DNA of 64,000 bases from CAG-791 sp963596015 (GTDB taxonomy: Bacteria > Bacillota > Clostridia > Lachnospirales > Lachnospiraceae). A program made the position numbers and the translations under genes. This document shows, piece after piece, positions 51,752-59,952 of the stretch; position 1 is the first letter of the stretch; every line of letters begins with the position of its first letter. Below the pieces are notes generated by a model. That model saw nothing but the letters and a program-made list of their open reading frames with translations. It was not told the DNA's origin and did not search any database. The DNA lies in NCBI GenBank assembly GCA_963596015.1, contig CAVBJS010000005.1, positions 1 to 64,000 on the forward strand, given 5' to 3'.

Positions 51752-52303
51752 ATGAAAAAGTTTTCTGTAAAAACAATCGTTGCCATCGGCATCGGCGCAG
51801 CACTTTTCTTTGTGCTGGCAAGCTATGTAGCTATTCCCACACCCATTCCGAATGTTAAGTTCAGCCTGCAGTATGCTGTTCTGGCGATCATGTCTGTATT
51901 ATTCGGACCCGTGGCAGGCCTTTTGATGGGCCTGATCGGTCACTTCCTGACAGACTTAGCCGGTGGCTGGGGCATCTGGTGGAGCTGGGTGATCTGCTCC
52001 GGTATCTTCGGCCTGGTAATGGGCCTGGTAGGTCTTAAGCTGAACCTGGATGAGGGTGAGTTTAGCGTAAAGAGCGGCATTCTGTTCAATGCAGGACAGA
52101 TCGTAGGACATCTGGTATGCTGGGCAGTAGTCGCACCGATCCTGGACATCCTGATCTACAGCGAGCCTTCTAATAAGGTATTCCTGCAGGGCCTTGTCAG
52201 CGCAGGCGGCAACATCCTTAGCACAGCGATCGTAGGCACACTGCTTTGCATAGCTTACGTGGCAGCTCGTCCTAAGACCGGCTCTCTGACCAAAGAGAAT
52301 TAA
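51752..52303 (+). CDS. ECF transporter S component, UPF0397 family
   Basis: A 183-residue membrane protein with about five helices. The start K-K-F-S-V-K-T-I-V-A-I-G-I-G-A-A and the segment W-W-S-W-V-I-C-S-G-I-F-G are typical of UPF0397. The central L-D-I-L-I-Y-x-E-P-x-N-K-V-F-x-Q-G motif is also hallmark. It should bind a vitamin-like substrate that is not known with certainty for this family. The ATPase and T genes follow after a terminator, completing an ECF transporter. Confidence 0.9.
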   Translation: MKKFSVKTIVAIGIGAALFFVLASYVAIPTPIPNVKFSLQYAVLAIMSVLFGPVAGLLMGLIGHFLTDLAGGWGIWWSWVICSGIFGLVMGLVGLKLNLDEGEFSVKSGILFNAGQIVGHLVCWAVVAPILDILIYSEPSNKVFLQGLVSAGGNILSTAIVGTLLCIAYVAARPKTGSLTKEN

Positions 52304-52319
52304 ATTCATCCTGACTTTG

Positions 52320-52352
52320 AGAAAGAAGGGCACCCCGGGGCCCTTCTTTCTT
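52320..52352 (+). terminator. Terminator after the ECF S gene
   Basis: GAAAGAAGGGC and GCCCTTCTTTC form an 11-bp stem with a short loop, then TTG. It separates the S gene from the ATPase/T pair. The T tract is weak. Confidence 0.65.
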
Positions 52353-52478
52353 GTGTGTCCGGAAATTTTCTGTTATGTTTTGTAAGGCATGTGTTTAAAC
52401 GCTGCTGGTCGGACATCGGCCAAGTGACAGAGAGGCGTCAATGCAGCGATCGATAAGCTGCTGCACACAGAGGTAACT

Positions 52479-54197
52479 ATGAACAAAGAGAGAGAAACCC
52501 TTATTAAATTTGAGCACTTCGGCTTTCAATACAGGGCCCAGGCGGAGCCTACGCTCTACGATATCAACCTGGAGATCCATGCCGGAGAGAAGATCCTGAT
52601 CGCCGGTCCCTCCGGCTGCGGGAAGTCCACTCTGACCCACTGCATCAATGGTCTGATCCCCTTTACCTACCGGGGTACCCAGACCGGACGCCTTCTGATC
52701 GATGGAGAGGAAAATACGAAACAGAGTATTTTTGATATTTCCAAGACGGTGGGAACCGTGCTGCAGGATCTGGACGGGCAGTTTATCGGTCTGTCGGTGG
52801 CAGAGGATATCGCCTTTTCCCTGGAAAATGACTGTATCCCCCAGGAAGAGATGAAGGAAAGGGTGAAGAAAACAGCCCGCCGGGTAGATATCGCAGAGCA
52901 TTTGGATCATGCCCCGGGAGAGCTCTCCGGCGGACAGAAGCAGCGTGTATCCATGGCCGGTATCATGGTAGATGATGTAAAGCTGTTCCTTTTTGATGAG
53001 CCTTTGGCAAACCTTGATCCTGCCACCGGCAAACAGGCCATTGAGATCATCGAGGAGATCCGGAAGGATACGGATGCGGCGGTGATCATCATCGAACACC
53101 GCCTGGAGGACGTGCTCTGGCGGGATGTGGATAGGATCGTGCTGATGCAGGAGGGACGGATCATCTTTGATGGTACACCGGATACCCTGCTGGCTTCCGA
53201 ACTGCTGGTGGAAAACGGCATTCGGGAGCCTCTATATCTGACCGCTATGAAGTATGCCGGTGTCCCCATTCGGGCCGAGGCAAAGCCGCACAGCATCCGA
53301 ACTTTGGAATTAACACAAGAGGAAAAGGCAAAGATCAGAGACTGGGGAAAGACGGCCCAAAAGTCTGTACAAAAGACGCCGGGGGCGCCGCTGTTAGAGG
53401 CAAAGCACCTGGATTTTACGTATGAAAACGGCTTCCATGCCCTGAGGGATGTGTCCCTGACAGTGCGGGAAGGAGAACTGCTGGCCATCGTAGGCACCAA
53501 TGGTGCCGGTAAGTCCACTTTTTCCAAGGTGGTCTGCGGTTTTGAAAAGCAACAGAAGGGAGAGCTGTCCTTTAAGGGAGAGGATATGTCTTCCCTGAGT
53601 ATCAAGGAACGGGCAGACCGCATCGGCTATGTGATGCAGAATCCCAACCAGATGATCTCCAAATCCTTTATCTATGATGAAGTTGCTTTCGGCCTTCGCC
53701 TGCGGGGAGTGGGAGAGAATGAGGTAAAGGAAAAAGTGGAGAGTACCCTGCAGACCTGTGGTCTGTATCCTTTCCGCAAATGGCCTGTCTCTGCCCTGAG
53801 CTACGGACAGAAAAAACGTATGACCATTGCCTCTATCCTGGCTATGTCCCCGAAAATGCTGATCCTGGATGAACCTACAGCGGGACAGGATTACCGGCAT
53901 TATACGGAGATCATGGAATTTCTGCTGACGCTGCAGCAGCAGGGCATCACCGTCATTATGATCACGCACGACATGCACCTGATGCTGGAATATGCTCCGC
54001 GGGCCGTGGTCTTTTCCAAGGGAAAGATCATCGCCGATGACGCTTCAGCCAAGATTCTGACCGATCCTCAGATCATCCGGCAGGCCAGTCTGAAGGAAAC
54101 TTCTCTCTATGACCTGGCGCTAAACTGCGGCGTGGAGGAGCCTTCCGAGTTTGTGCAGCGTTTCATAGATCATGAAAGAGAGGTGGGCAGGGCATGA
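52479..54197 (+). CDS. ECF transporter double ATPase
   Basis: A 572-residue protein with two ABC ATPase domains in one chain, as in YkoD. Domain 1 has Walker A G-P-S-G-C-G-K-S-T, signature L-S-G-G-Q-K-Q-R and Walker B L-F-L-F-D-E-P. Domain 2 has G-T-N-G-A-G-K-S-T, signature L-S-Y-G-Q-K-K-R and M-L-I-L-D-E-P. It powers the ECF transporter with the T protein, whose gene overlaps its stop by four bases. Confidence 0.93.
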   Translation: MNKERETLIKFEHFGFQYRAQAEPTLYDINLEIHAGEKILIAGPSGCGKSTLTHCINGLIPFTYRGTQTGRLLIDGEENTKQSIFDISKTVGTVLQDLDGQFIGLSVAEDIAFSLENDCIPQEEMKERVKKTARRVDIAEHLDHAPGELSGGQKQRVSMAGIMVDDVKLFLFDEPLANLDPATGKQAIEIIEEIRKDTDAAVIIIEHRLEDVLWRDVDRIVLMQEGRIIFDGTPDTLLASELLVENGIREPLYLTAMKYAGVPIRAEAKPHSIRTLELTQEEKAKIRDWGKTAQKSVQKTPGAPLLEAKHLDFTYENGFHALRDVSLTVREGELLAIVGTNGAGKSTFSKVVCGFEKQQKGELSFKGEDMSSLSIKERADRIGYVMQNPNQMISKSFIYDEVAFGLRLRGVGENEVKEKVESTLQTCGLYPFRKWPVSALSYGQKKRMTIASILAMSPKMLILDEPTAGQDYRHYTEIMEFLLTLQQQGITVIMITHDMHLMLEYAPRAVVFSKGKIIADDASAKILTDPQIIRQASLKETSLYDLALNCGVEEPSEFVQRFIDHEREVGRA

Positions 54198-55021
54198 TCA
54201 CGTTTTTTAATTATATTCCCCGGAAATCCCCCATTCATGAACTGACAGGGGCAGCTAAATTCGCCTGCATGCTTTGCTGGTCCCTGGCAGCCATGCTTAC
54301 CTTTGATACCCGGTATCTGCTGGTGCTGGCTGTGCTGGCTTTTGTGCTGTTACATATTTCAAAGATCCACCTGCGGGACGTAAAGGCATTGCTGATCTTT
54401 ACCTTTGTGTTTGTGATCCTGAATAATATCCTGATCTACCTTTTTGCACCGGAGCACGGCACCACCCTGTATCATTCCAGGACGGTATTGGCCACCATTG
54501 CGGGACCTTATACCATCACCAGCCAGCAGCTTTTGTATCAGCTGAACGTATTTCTTAAGTATCTGGCCACCATACCGGTGGTGATCCTGTTCGTGTCCAC
54601 CACGCAGCCCAGTGAGTTCGCCGCTTCTTTGAACAAGCTGGGAGTGAGCTACCGGGTTTCCTACTCCGTATCCCTGGCTCTGCGTTATATACCGGATATC
54701 CTGAAGGAATACCACGATATCTCCCTGGCCCAGCAGGCCAGAGGTGTGGAGCTGTCCAAAAAGCAAAGACTGGTGAAACGCCTGAAAGGTATGGCGGCAA
54801 TCCTGATGCCTCTGATCATGTCCAGTCTTGACCGCATCGAGACGGTCTCCAATGCCATGGAACTGCGGTGCTTTGGCAAGGGCAGCAAGCGCACCTGGTA
54901 CCGGGCCCAGGCCTTTAAAGCCGGAGATTATCTGGCTATCATCGCCGGCGTAGCCATGATCGTGATCTCTGTAGTTTTAAATATCATAAACGGCGGCAGA
55001 TACTGGAATCCTTTCCTGTAA
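54194..55021 (+). CDS. ECF transporter T component
   Basis: A 275-residue membrane protein of the CbiQ/EcfT family. It has about five helices and two cytoplasmic coupling helices with the Ala-Arg-Gly type motifs (Q-A-R-G-V-E near 181 and later M-E-L-R-C-F-G). The ATG overlaps the ATPase stop. It links the two ATPase domains to the S component. Confidence 0.92.
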   Translation: MITFFNYIPRKSPIHELTGAAKFACMLCWSLAAMLTFDTRYLLVLAVLAFVLLHISKIHLRDVKALLIFTFVFVILNNILIYLFAPEHGTTLYHSRTVLATIAGPYTITSQQLLYQLNVFLKYLATIPVVILFVSTTQPSEFAASLNKLGVSYRVSYSVSLALRYIPDILKEYHDISLAQQARGVELSKKQRLVKRLKGMAAILMPLIMSSLDRIETVSNAMELRCFGKGSKRTWYRAQAFKAGDYLAIIAGVAMIVISVVLNIINGGRYWNPFL

Positions 55022-55071
55022 GGCGGGAGCTGCCATGGGACTTTGGCTTGGGAGTCTTTTAACTAAAAAAA

Positions 55072-55110
55072 CAGCTGTCAGAGAAAAAATACTCTGACAG
55101 CTGCTTTTTT
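55072..55110. terminator. Terminator between ECF T and DUF1284 genes
   Basis: CAGCTGTCAGAG and CTCTGACAGCTG form a perfect 12-bp stem with an eight-base loop. A T run follows on the plus strand, and T-rich sequence on the minus strand, so it may serve both convergent genes. Confidence 0.9.
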
Positions 55111-55138
55111 ATATTGATCCGGTGCAAACAGACGTGCT

Positions 55139-55561
55139 TCAGGCATCGTCCTCCTGTACGGTGTCGGTACAGGAACGCTCCTGACGCCCGGCGGCGATCT
55201 CTTTACACAGGGAAAGCCATTCACAGTTCGGACAGGTCTCCTCTAAGTGAAAGAGGCTTAAAGGAGAGGTAAGAGCAGAAAAAGCACCCCATGTGACGTC
55301 CTGCCCATAGGAGAGTCCGGTGAGACGAAGTACATTTTCATCGAAAAGAGGAGGATGAAGAGAGGTGCAGGCGCTGCCTCTTCGGTTGGGACAGCGCTGG
55401 CACAGATCATCCGCGCCCTTGGTAATGGTAAGGCGGGTCTCGGGATCTTCCATAAGCAACTGCTGCATCCGGGACATATTGAGACTGAAGTCGTCCGAAT
55501 ATCCCTTACCGATGAAATTAAGAAGACAAATGCCGTGATGGGGCCGGAGATGTATTTGCAT
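55139..55561 (-). CDS. DUF1284 domain protein
   Basis: A 140-residue protein starting with L-R-P-H-H-G-I-C-L-L-N-F-I-G-K-G-Y, the mark of DUF1284. Several cysteines are placed as metal or cluster ligands (C-x2-C near 55, a Cys near 65, C-x2-C near 107 and a Cys near 115). The family may bind iron-sulfur or zinc; function is unknown. The ATG follows AAAGGC. A strong palindrome lies 28 bp upstream. Confidence 0.85.
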   Translation of the reverse strand: MQIHLRPHHGICLLNFIGKGYSDDFSLNMSRMQQLLMEDPETRLTITKGADDLCQRCPNRRGSACTSLHPPLFDENVLRLTGLSYGQDVTWGAFSALTSPLSLFHLEETCPNCEWLSLCKEIAAGRQERSCTDTVQEDDA

Positions 55562-55589
55562 GGGAGCCTTTCTGTGTGATCATAATAAC

Positions 55590-55628
55590 CACACTGCCAT
55601 GCATGTTGGTGACATGCATGGCAGTGTG
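55590..55628. other. Perfect 16-bp palindrome upstream of DUF1284 gene
   Basis: CACACTGCCATGCATG and its exact inverse flank a seven-base loop. It lies between bioY (stop at 55741) and the DUF1284 start, both on the minus strand. It could end bioY transcription or be an operator. T tract is weak. Confidence 0.7.
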
Positions 55629-55740
55629 AGCGAATAACTTAGGTTAAATATCAACGATGGTATAAGTACTGCCGGTCAGTACTATTCCTGCGTTTATGAG
55701 GACGGAGCGGTGAGGACAGAGCAGAAGAAACTATGCCCTT

Positions 55741-56295
55741 TTAAGCTTCTGTCTTGCGCAGTGCGTTTTCGATAGGGGTGCTCAGGAGAATGACGATGAT
55801 CATCTTCAGAAAGTCACCGGGCAGGAAAGGCAGGACGCACATACCGAGGGCGGGCACGAAGCCGGTGCCGCTGACTACGCAGAACCATACGGTGCCGAAG
55901 GCATAAAGGACGATGGTGCCGATAAGCATTCCCAGGAACTTCCAGAGTGCACGTACTTTGCCGCTCTTATCACGGCCGAACTTCCAGTACAGTAAGCCGG
56001 TGATAAAGGCCAGGATTGGGTAAGCTACGATATAGCCGCCGGTCATGCCTGCGATGCAGGAGAAGCCGGCACTGTATCCGGAGAAGACGGGAAGGCCCAC
56101 AGCGCCCAGCAGCACGTAGACTAACTGAGATACGAATCCAAGCTTAGCGCCCAGCAGCACGCCTGCCAACATGACAGCGAAGGTACAAAGGGAGATGGGT
56201 ACCGGCTCGATGGGAATGGAAATGGGTGCTAAGATACAGGTGATAGCAGCGCACATAGCGCAGAGAACGAGATTTTTGGTCTTGTTATTTTTCAT
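55741..56295 (-). CDS. bioY: Biotin transporter S component BioY
   Basis: A 184-residue BioY protein with about six helices. Typical motifs are A-I-T-C-I-L-A-P-I-S-I-P near the start, P-V-F-S-G-Y-S-A-G-F near 70 and G-Y-I-V-A-Y-P near 88. BioY takes up biotin alone or with an ECF module; the ATPase and T genes nearby could serve it. ATG 56295 is preferred to a TTG two codons earlier because of spacing from AAAGG. A BirA operator lies about 100 bp upstream. Confidence 0.93.
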   Translation of the reverse strand: MKNNKTKNLVLCAMCAAITCILAPISIPIEPVPISLCTFAVMLAGVLLGAKLGFVSQLVYVLLGAVGLPVFSGYSAGFSCIAGMTGGYIVAYPILAFITGLLYWKFGRDKSGKVRALWKFLGMLIGTIVLYAFGTVWFCVVSGTGFVPALGMCVLPFLPGDFLKMIIVILLSTPIENALRKTEA

Positions 56296-56397
56296 GATCA
56301 AGCCTTTCTAAATAGATATATGTCCCGCCTGAGGCAGACGGTCGTGATGATGATTGACAGAAACGTACAGTGGGTAGGGTAGCATTGACAGAACTGA

Positions 56398-56428
56398 TTG
56401 TCAACCTAAAAATGTAAAAGGTTAACAA
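56398..56428. promoter_or_regulatory. BirA operator for bioY
   Basis: TTGTCAAC-N15-GTTAACAA fits the Firmicutes BirA box (TTGTTAAC-N15-GTTAACAA) with one mismatch. BirA loaded with biotinyl-AMP would repress bioY here. Confidence 0.88.
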
Positions 56429-56451
56429 TTGGCTGCCGACCGGGAAGTGGA

Positions 56452-56585
56452 GCCTGGGGTCGGTATCCGGGTGAGGGGACGCCTCTCGGCTCCATCCTTC
56501 GGACCTAGCGGTACTAAGCTCGCAAAGAACGCGAGCTAAGGACCGAGGCCTCGCAAGGCCCCTCACCCGGACACCGCCCCCAGGC
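56452..56585 (+). other. Large GC-rich stem-loop element
   Basis: GCCTGGGG-T-CGGT-A-TCCGGGTGAGGGG (5' arm 56452-56478) pairs with 56559-56585, giving about 25 pairs with two mismatches. The enclosed 80 bases contain a further perfect hairpin (AGCTCGC/GCGAGCT at 56517-56537) and a weaker GGACCGAGG arm. GC content is far above the flanks. It may be a structured RNA or a palindromic mobile element. No coding frame is credible. The gap 56296-56794 otherwise holds the BirA box and the hairpin at 56701. Confidence 0.75.
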
Positions 56586-56700
56586 CCCTCCGTCTGGCCG
56601 GCGTCTGAACTGTAACCATGGCGGAGGTATCATTTTCCGCTTCGGCGGATGCCATCTTTCGGAAAATGTGCTAGGATAATAGGACAGAGATAATCCTTGC

Positions 56701-56723
56701 GTTGCCGCAGATAAGCTGCGGCA
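56701..56723 (+). repeat. Partial copy of multi-hairpin element (hairpin D)
   Basis: GTTGCCGCAG-ATAAG-CTGCGGCA repeats hairpin D of the elements at 33369 and 51639, followed again by an A-rich leader. Hairpins B and C are not recognisable; an unrelated CATTTTCCG/CGGAAAATG hairpin lies upstream at about 56630-56668. Confidence 0.6.
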
Positions 56724-56794
56724 TAAAAAGGTAAATACACAGGATAAAGGCAAAAGCCGGAAAGGACAATAGCGGACGATAGCTGCCGCGGCTT

Positions 56795-58006
56795 ATGGGA
56801 AGAGAAGATTTGGTCATGAAACCGGTCGGTGTGGAATATTTAAAGCAGTATAACCAGCTGCTTCGCTACGTATTCCAGGTAACAGACAGAGAATTGCAAA
56901 GCAGTGGATGGGATGAAGAGAATGAATTTATCAGAGCGAAATCTCCCACCATGCAGAAATCAGATGTGATCGGCTGGTTTGATAAGGATAAACTGATCTC
57001 ACAGGTAGCGGTTTATCCCATGCACGTACGTATTTTTAATCATACTTACAGTATGGGCGGATTGACGGGGGTTGGTACTTACCCGGAGTACGCCAATATG
57101 GGACTGATGTATGAGCTGCTGTGCCAGGCGCTGTATCGCATGCGGGAGCGGAAGCAGTACATCTCTTATCTGTACCCTTATTCCATTCCCTTTTATCGTC
57201 ACAAGGGATGGGAGGTCATATCAGACCGGATCCATTACGAGATCATGGATTATCAGCTGCCTAAGAACAGGCATTTAGAGGGCGAGGTGCGCCGGGTGCC
57301 TTATGACAGCGATATCATGAAGGAAACTTACCAGCGGTTTGCCATGCAGACCCACGGAGCACTGCTGCGGGATGAGCTGGCCTGGAATGAATACTGGCTG
57401 TGGGACGTGGAAGAATTGATGGCGGCGGTCTACTACAATAAAGACGGAGAACCGGACGGCTATGTGATCTATTGGATCGCAGATGACATCTTCCATATAA
57501 AGGACATGATTTTTGTCAACGAGTACGCCAGAACCTGCCTGTGGAATTTCGTCAGCGCCCATCTTTCCATGATCGATAAGGTGGTGGGAGATACCTTTAC
57601 GGATGAGCCCCTTTCGTTCCTTCTGGAGGATGCGGACATCAAGGAATCTATCTCTCCCTATTTCATGGCCAGGATCGTAGATTTTGAGAAATTCATCGAG
57701 GAATTTCCTTTCCGACCGGATACCATGGACAGGCGGTGGGTATTCCGTATGGAAGATCCCCTTCTCGACTGGAATCGGGGCTGCTTTGAACTGACCATCA
57801 GCAAGGAGGGTAAGGGCCGGGCCAGACGCATTGAGGCGATCGCAGAGGATCATCTGGATATCCAGACCATGGTGACCATGCTCCTGGGATACAAGAGACC
57901 GGAATACCTGCACCGGATCGGCAGACTGGTATGCGGGGAAGAGACGGTAGAAATGTTGGAGGATGCCCTGGGACAGCAGGTATCTTATTTTTCCGATTAT
58001 TTCTAA
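56795..58006 (+). CDS. Eis-like GNAT N-acetyltransferase
   Basis: A 403-residue protein with an N-terminal GNAT domain (acetyl-CoA region near V-G-T-Y-P-E-Y-A-N-M-G), a second GNAT-like half, and a C-terminal sterol-carrier-like domain. This is the layout of the Eis family. Members acetylate amines, including aminoglycosides in some bacteria; the substrate here is unknown. An ATG at 56816 is an alternative start, with neither having a strong ribosome site. Confidence 0.85.
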   Translation: MGREDLVMKPVGVEYLKQYNQLLRYVFQVTDRELQSSGWDEENEFIRAKSPTMQKSDVIGWFDKDKLISQVAVYPMHVRIFNHTYSMGGLTGVGTYPEYANMGLMYELLCQALYRMRERKQYISYLYPYSIPFYRHKGWEVISDRIHYEIMDYQLPKNRHLEGEVRRVPYDSDIMKETYQRFAMQTHGALLRDELAWNEYWLWDVEELMAAVYYNKDGEPDGYVIYWIADDIFHIKDMIFVNEYARTCLWNFVSAHLSMIDKVVGDTFTDEPLSFLLEDADIKESISPYFMARIVDFEKFIEEFPFRPDTMDRRWVFRMEDPLLDWNRGCFELTISKEGKGRARRIEAIAEDHLDIQTMVTMLLGYKRPEYLHRIGRLVCGEETVEMLEDALGQQVSYFSDYF

Positions 58007-58104
58007 ATGATGGCTCCACTGTTTGCCCGGCTCGAAGCAGTAACGTGTTGCACTGTCCGGAAACGGACGACGGATATGCTGTGCAGAAAGGAAGCTGATC
58101 TATC

Positions 58105-59595
58105 GTGACAGGCAATGCAGGACAACAGAATAAAAACGGCTGGGACCGGGATCTGGATGTGGTGCTGCCCTGCACGGATTATGGCACTTATTCCCGTGAA
58201 AGGGAAAGAGCCAGGAACAGCCGGGAGAACAGGTATAACGGATCCAAAGGAAACAGCGGATATCGCAGAGAAAGCTATAATTATGCTCGTAACAGATACA
58301 GGAAAAAGAGCAGAAAAGCCAGGATCTCCTCTTCCACAGTCACTTTTCTTGCTACCTTTTTTCTGGTCATCGCTCTCGGTGGATTGGGGCTTTGCACCTA
58401 TGGACTGATCCGCAGTGCGGACCGCCGGGCAGCGGGGGAAGGCACAGTGCAGGCGGTCTTAGAGGAAGTGATCCCGGTGGTGGCACCCAGTGCGGAGAGT
58501 GCCAGACAGATCGAGGAGACCTTGCTGGGGGCAAGTGCCGATCAGGCACAGAGTGCGCAGGAGCAGGGAGAAGCTACCGCCAGCGACAATATTACCAAAC
58601 TCTCCGACGGCAGTTACCGGGTGGTGCCCTCTTCGCAGGATACGGTGACCTTTGCTTTTGCGGGGGACATTCTTTTTGATCAGAATTATGCCACGGGAGC
58701 GGCGGCACTGCAGCGGGGCGGCATTACCGGAAGCTTCGATCAGGCGGTGCTGGATAAGATGCGGTCGGAAGATGTCTTCATGGTAAATAATGAGTTCCCC
58801 TACAGCGAGCGGGGTACACCTCTGGCGGACAAAAAGTTTACCTTCCGGGCATCGCCTTCCACTGCTTCCTGGCTGACGCAGATGGGGGTGGATATCGTCT
58901 CTCTGGCGAACAATCACTGCTATGACTACGGGGAGGAGGCCTTTCAGGATACCCTCTCTACCCTGGAAAATCTGAGAATGCCCTATGTGGGAGCAGGGAG
59001 AAATATAAATGAGGCAGCGGCCCCTGCCTATTTCCATGTGCAGGATATGACCGTGGCCATCGTCAACGCCACCCAGATCGAACGCCTGGACAATCCGGAC
59101 ACCAAAGGGGCTACCCAGGATACCGCCGGTGTGTTCCGTTGCTTTGACCAGACGAAACTGCTGGAGGTGCTGGGGAACGCAAAGCAGAATGCGGACTATG
59201 TGATCCTCTATATCCATTGGGGAACAGAAAATGAGACCCAGCCGGACTGGCTGCAGACGGATCGCATCGCAGATCTGTCTGCGGCAGGGGCAGACCTGAT
59301 CGTGGGAGACCATCCTCACTGCCTGCAGCCCTTTACCCATACCGGCAGTACCATGGTGGCATACAGTCTGGGGAATTTCCTGTTTACTTCCTATACCGTG
59401 GACACGGGAATACTGGAAGCTACTTTTTCCACTGCGGATAAGAGTCTTACTTCTCTTAAGTTTGTGCCCATGCTGCAGCAGGACAGTGCTGTGAAAATGG
59501 CCGACGAGACAGATAAGGCCAGGATCCTGCAAAAACTTCGTGATATTTCGCCGTATGTAAATATTGATGCGGACGGTTATATAACAGCGAAATAG
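58105..59595 (+). CDS. CapA-family metallophosphatase-like protein
   Basis: A 496-residue protein. A basic, Arg/Tyr/Ser-rich cytoplasmic N-terminus (about 1-72) precedes one membrane helix (about 75-97). A linker and the CapA/PgsA domain (about 180-490) follow, outside the cell. CapA motifs include F-A-G-D-I-L-F-D, N-N-E-F-P, S-L-A-N-N-H-C-Y-D-Y-G and G-D-H-P-H. The family is linked to poly-gamma-glutamate capsule synthesis but is often found without capB/capC, as here. GTG at 58105 follows AAAGGAAG. Confidence 0.9.
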   Translation: MTGNAGQQNKNGWDRDLDVVLPCTDYGTYSRERERARNSRENRYNGSKGNSGYRRESYNYARNRYRKKSRKARISSSTVTFLATFFLVIALGGLGLCTYGLIRSADRRAAGEGTVQAVLEEVIPVVAPSAESARQIEETLLGASADQAQSAQEQGEATASDNITKLSDGSYRVVPSSQDTVTFAFAGDILFDQNYATGAAALQRGGITGSFDQAVLDKMRSEDVFMVNNEFPYSERGTPLADKKFTFRASPSTASWLTQMGVDIVSLANNHCYDYGEEAFQDTLSTLENLRMPYVGAGRNINEAAAPAYFHVQDMTVAIVNATQIERLDNPDTKGATQDTAGVFRCFDQTKLLEVLGNAKQNADYVILYIHWGTENETQPDWLQTDRIADLSAAGADLIVGDHPHCLQPFTHTGSTMVAYSLGNFLFTSYTVDTGILEATFSTADKSLTSLKFVPMLQQDSAVKMADETDKARILQKLRDISPYVNIDADGYITAK

Positions 59596-59675
59596 AAGTG
59601 AAATGATGGCCAAATGGCAATAAAACAACAATGCGATGACGGTGAAACAAGAAAACAGCAGCAAAACCGATGGAT

Positions 59676-59771
59676 GATCGATAGTGAGGTAACTGAAAAG
59701 ATCGATAGTGAAGTAACTGAAAAGATCGATAGTGAAGTAACTAAAAAGATCGACAGTAAAATAACAGAAGG
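59676..59771 (+). repeat. 24-bp tandem repeats, four copies
   Basis: Four 24-bp units starting GATCGATAGTGA with GTAACTGAAAA at the end; the last is degenerate. The unit is a multiple of three and a 33-codon ATG frame (59674-59775) reads through it. No ribosome site precedes that frame, so I do not call a gene. Confidence 0.9.
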
Positions 59772-59788
59772 TTAACAATAAAACAAAA

Positions 59789-59830
59789 CAGACCGGGTAG
59801 CTAAGAAGCTGCTGCCCGGTCTGTTTTTTA
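59789..59830 (+). terminator. Terminator after the capA-type gene
   Basis: CAGACCGGG and CCCGGTCTG pair, extended inward by AGC/GCT, and are followed by TTTTTTA. Confidence 0.88.
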
Positions 59831-59867
59831 TATTTTCAGTTCCTCAGTTCCTCAGGTCCTCAGAGCC

Positions 59868-59952
59868 TCAGATCCATCCGCCATTCAGACCCATCCGCCA
59901 TTCAGACCCATCCGTCATTTAGATTCATCCGCCATTCAGATCCATCCGCCAT
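59868..59952 (-). repeat. 17-bp tandem repeats covering the SDR stop codon
   Basis: Five 17-bp units (minus strand ATGGCGGATGGATCTGA and close variants). The first unit holds the last codons and stop of the SDR gene; the other four lie beyond it. Next to them (59837-59870) is a short array of TTCCTCAG-like units. A small duplication of the gene end seems to have expanded. Confidence 0.9.

Noticed and set aside
59674..59775. 33-codon gene in the 24-bp repeats
   Set aside because: No ribosome site and purely repeat-derived; recorded as a repeat instead.
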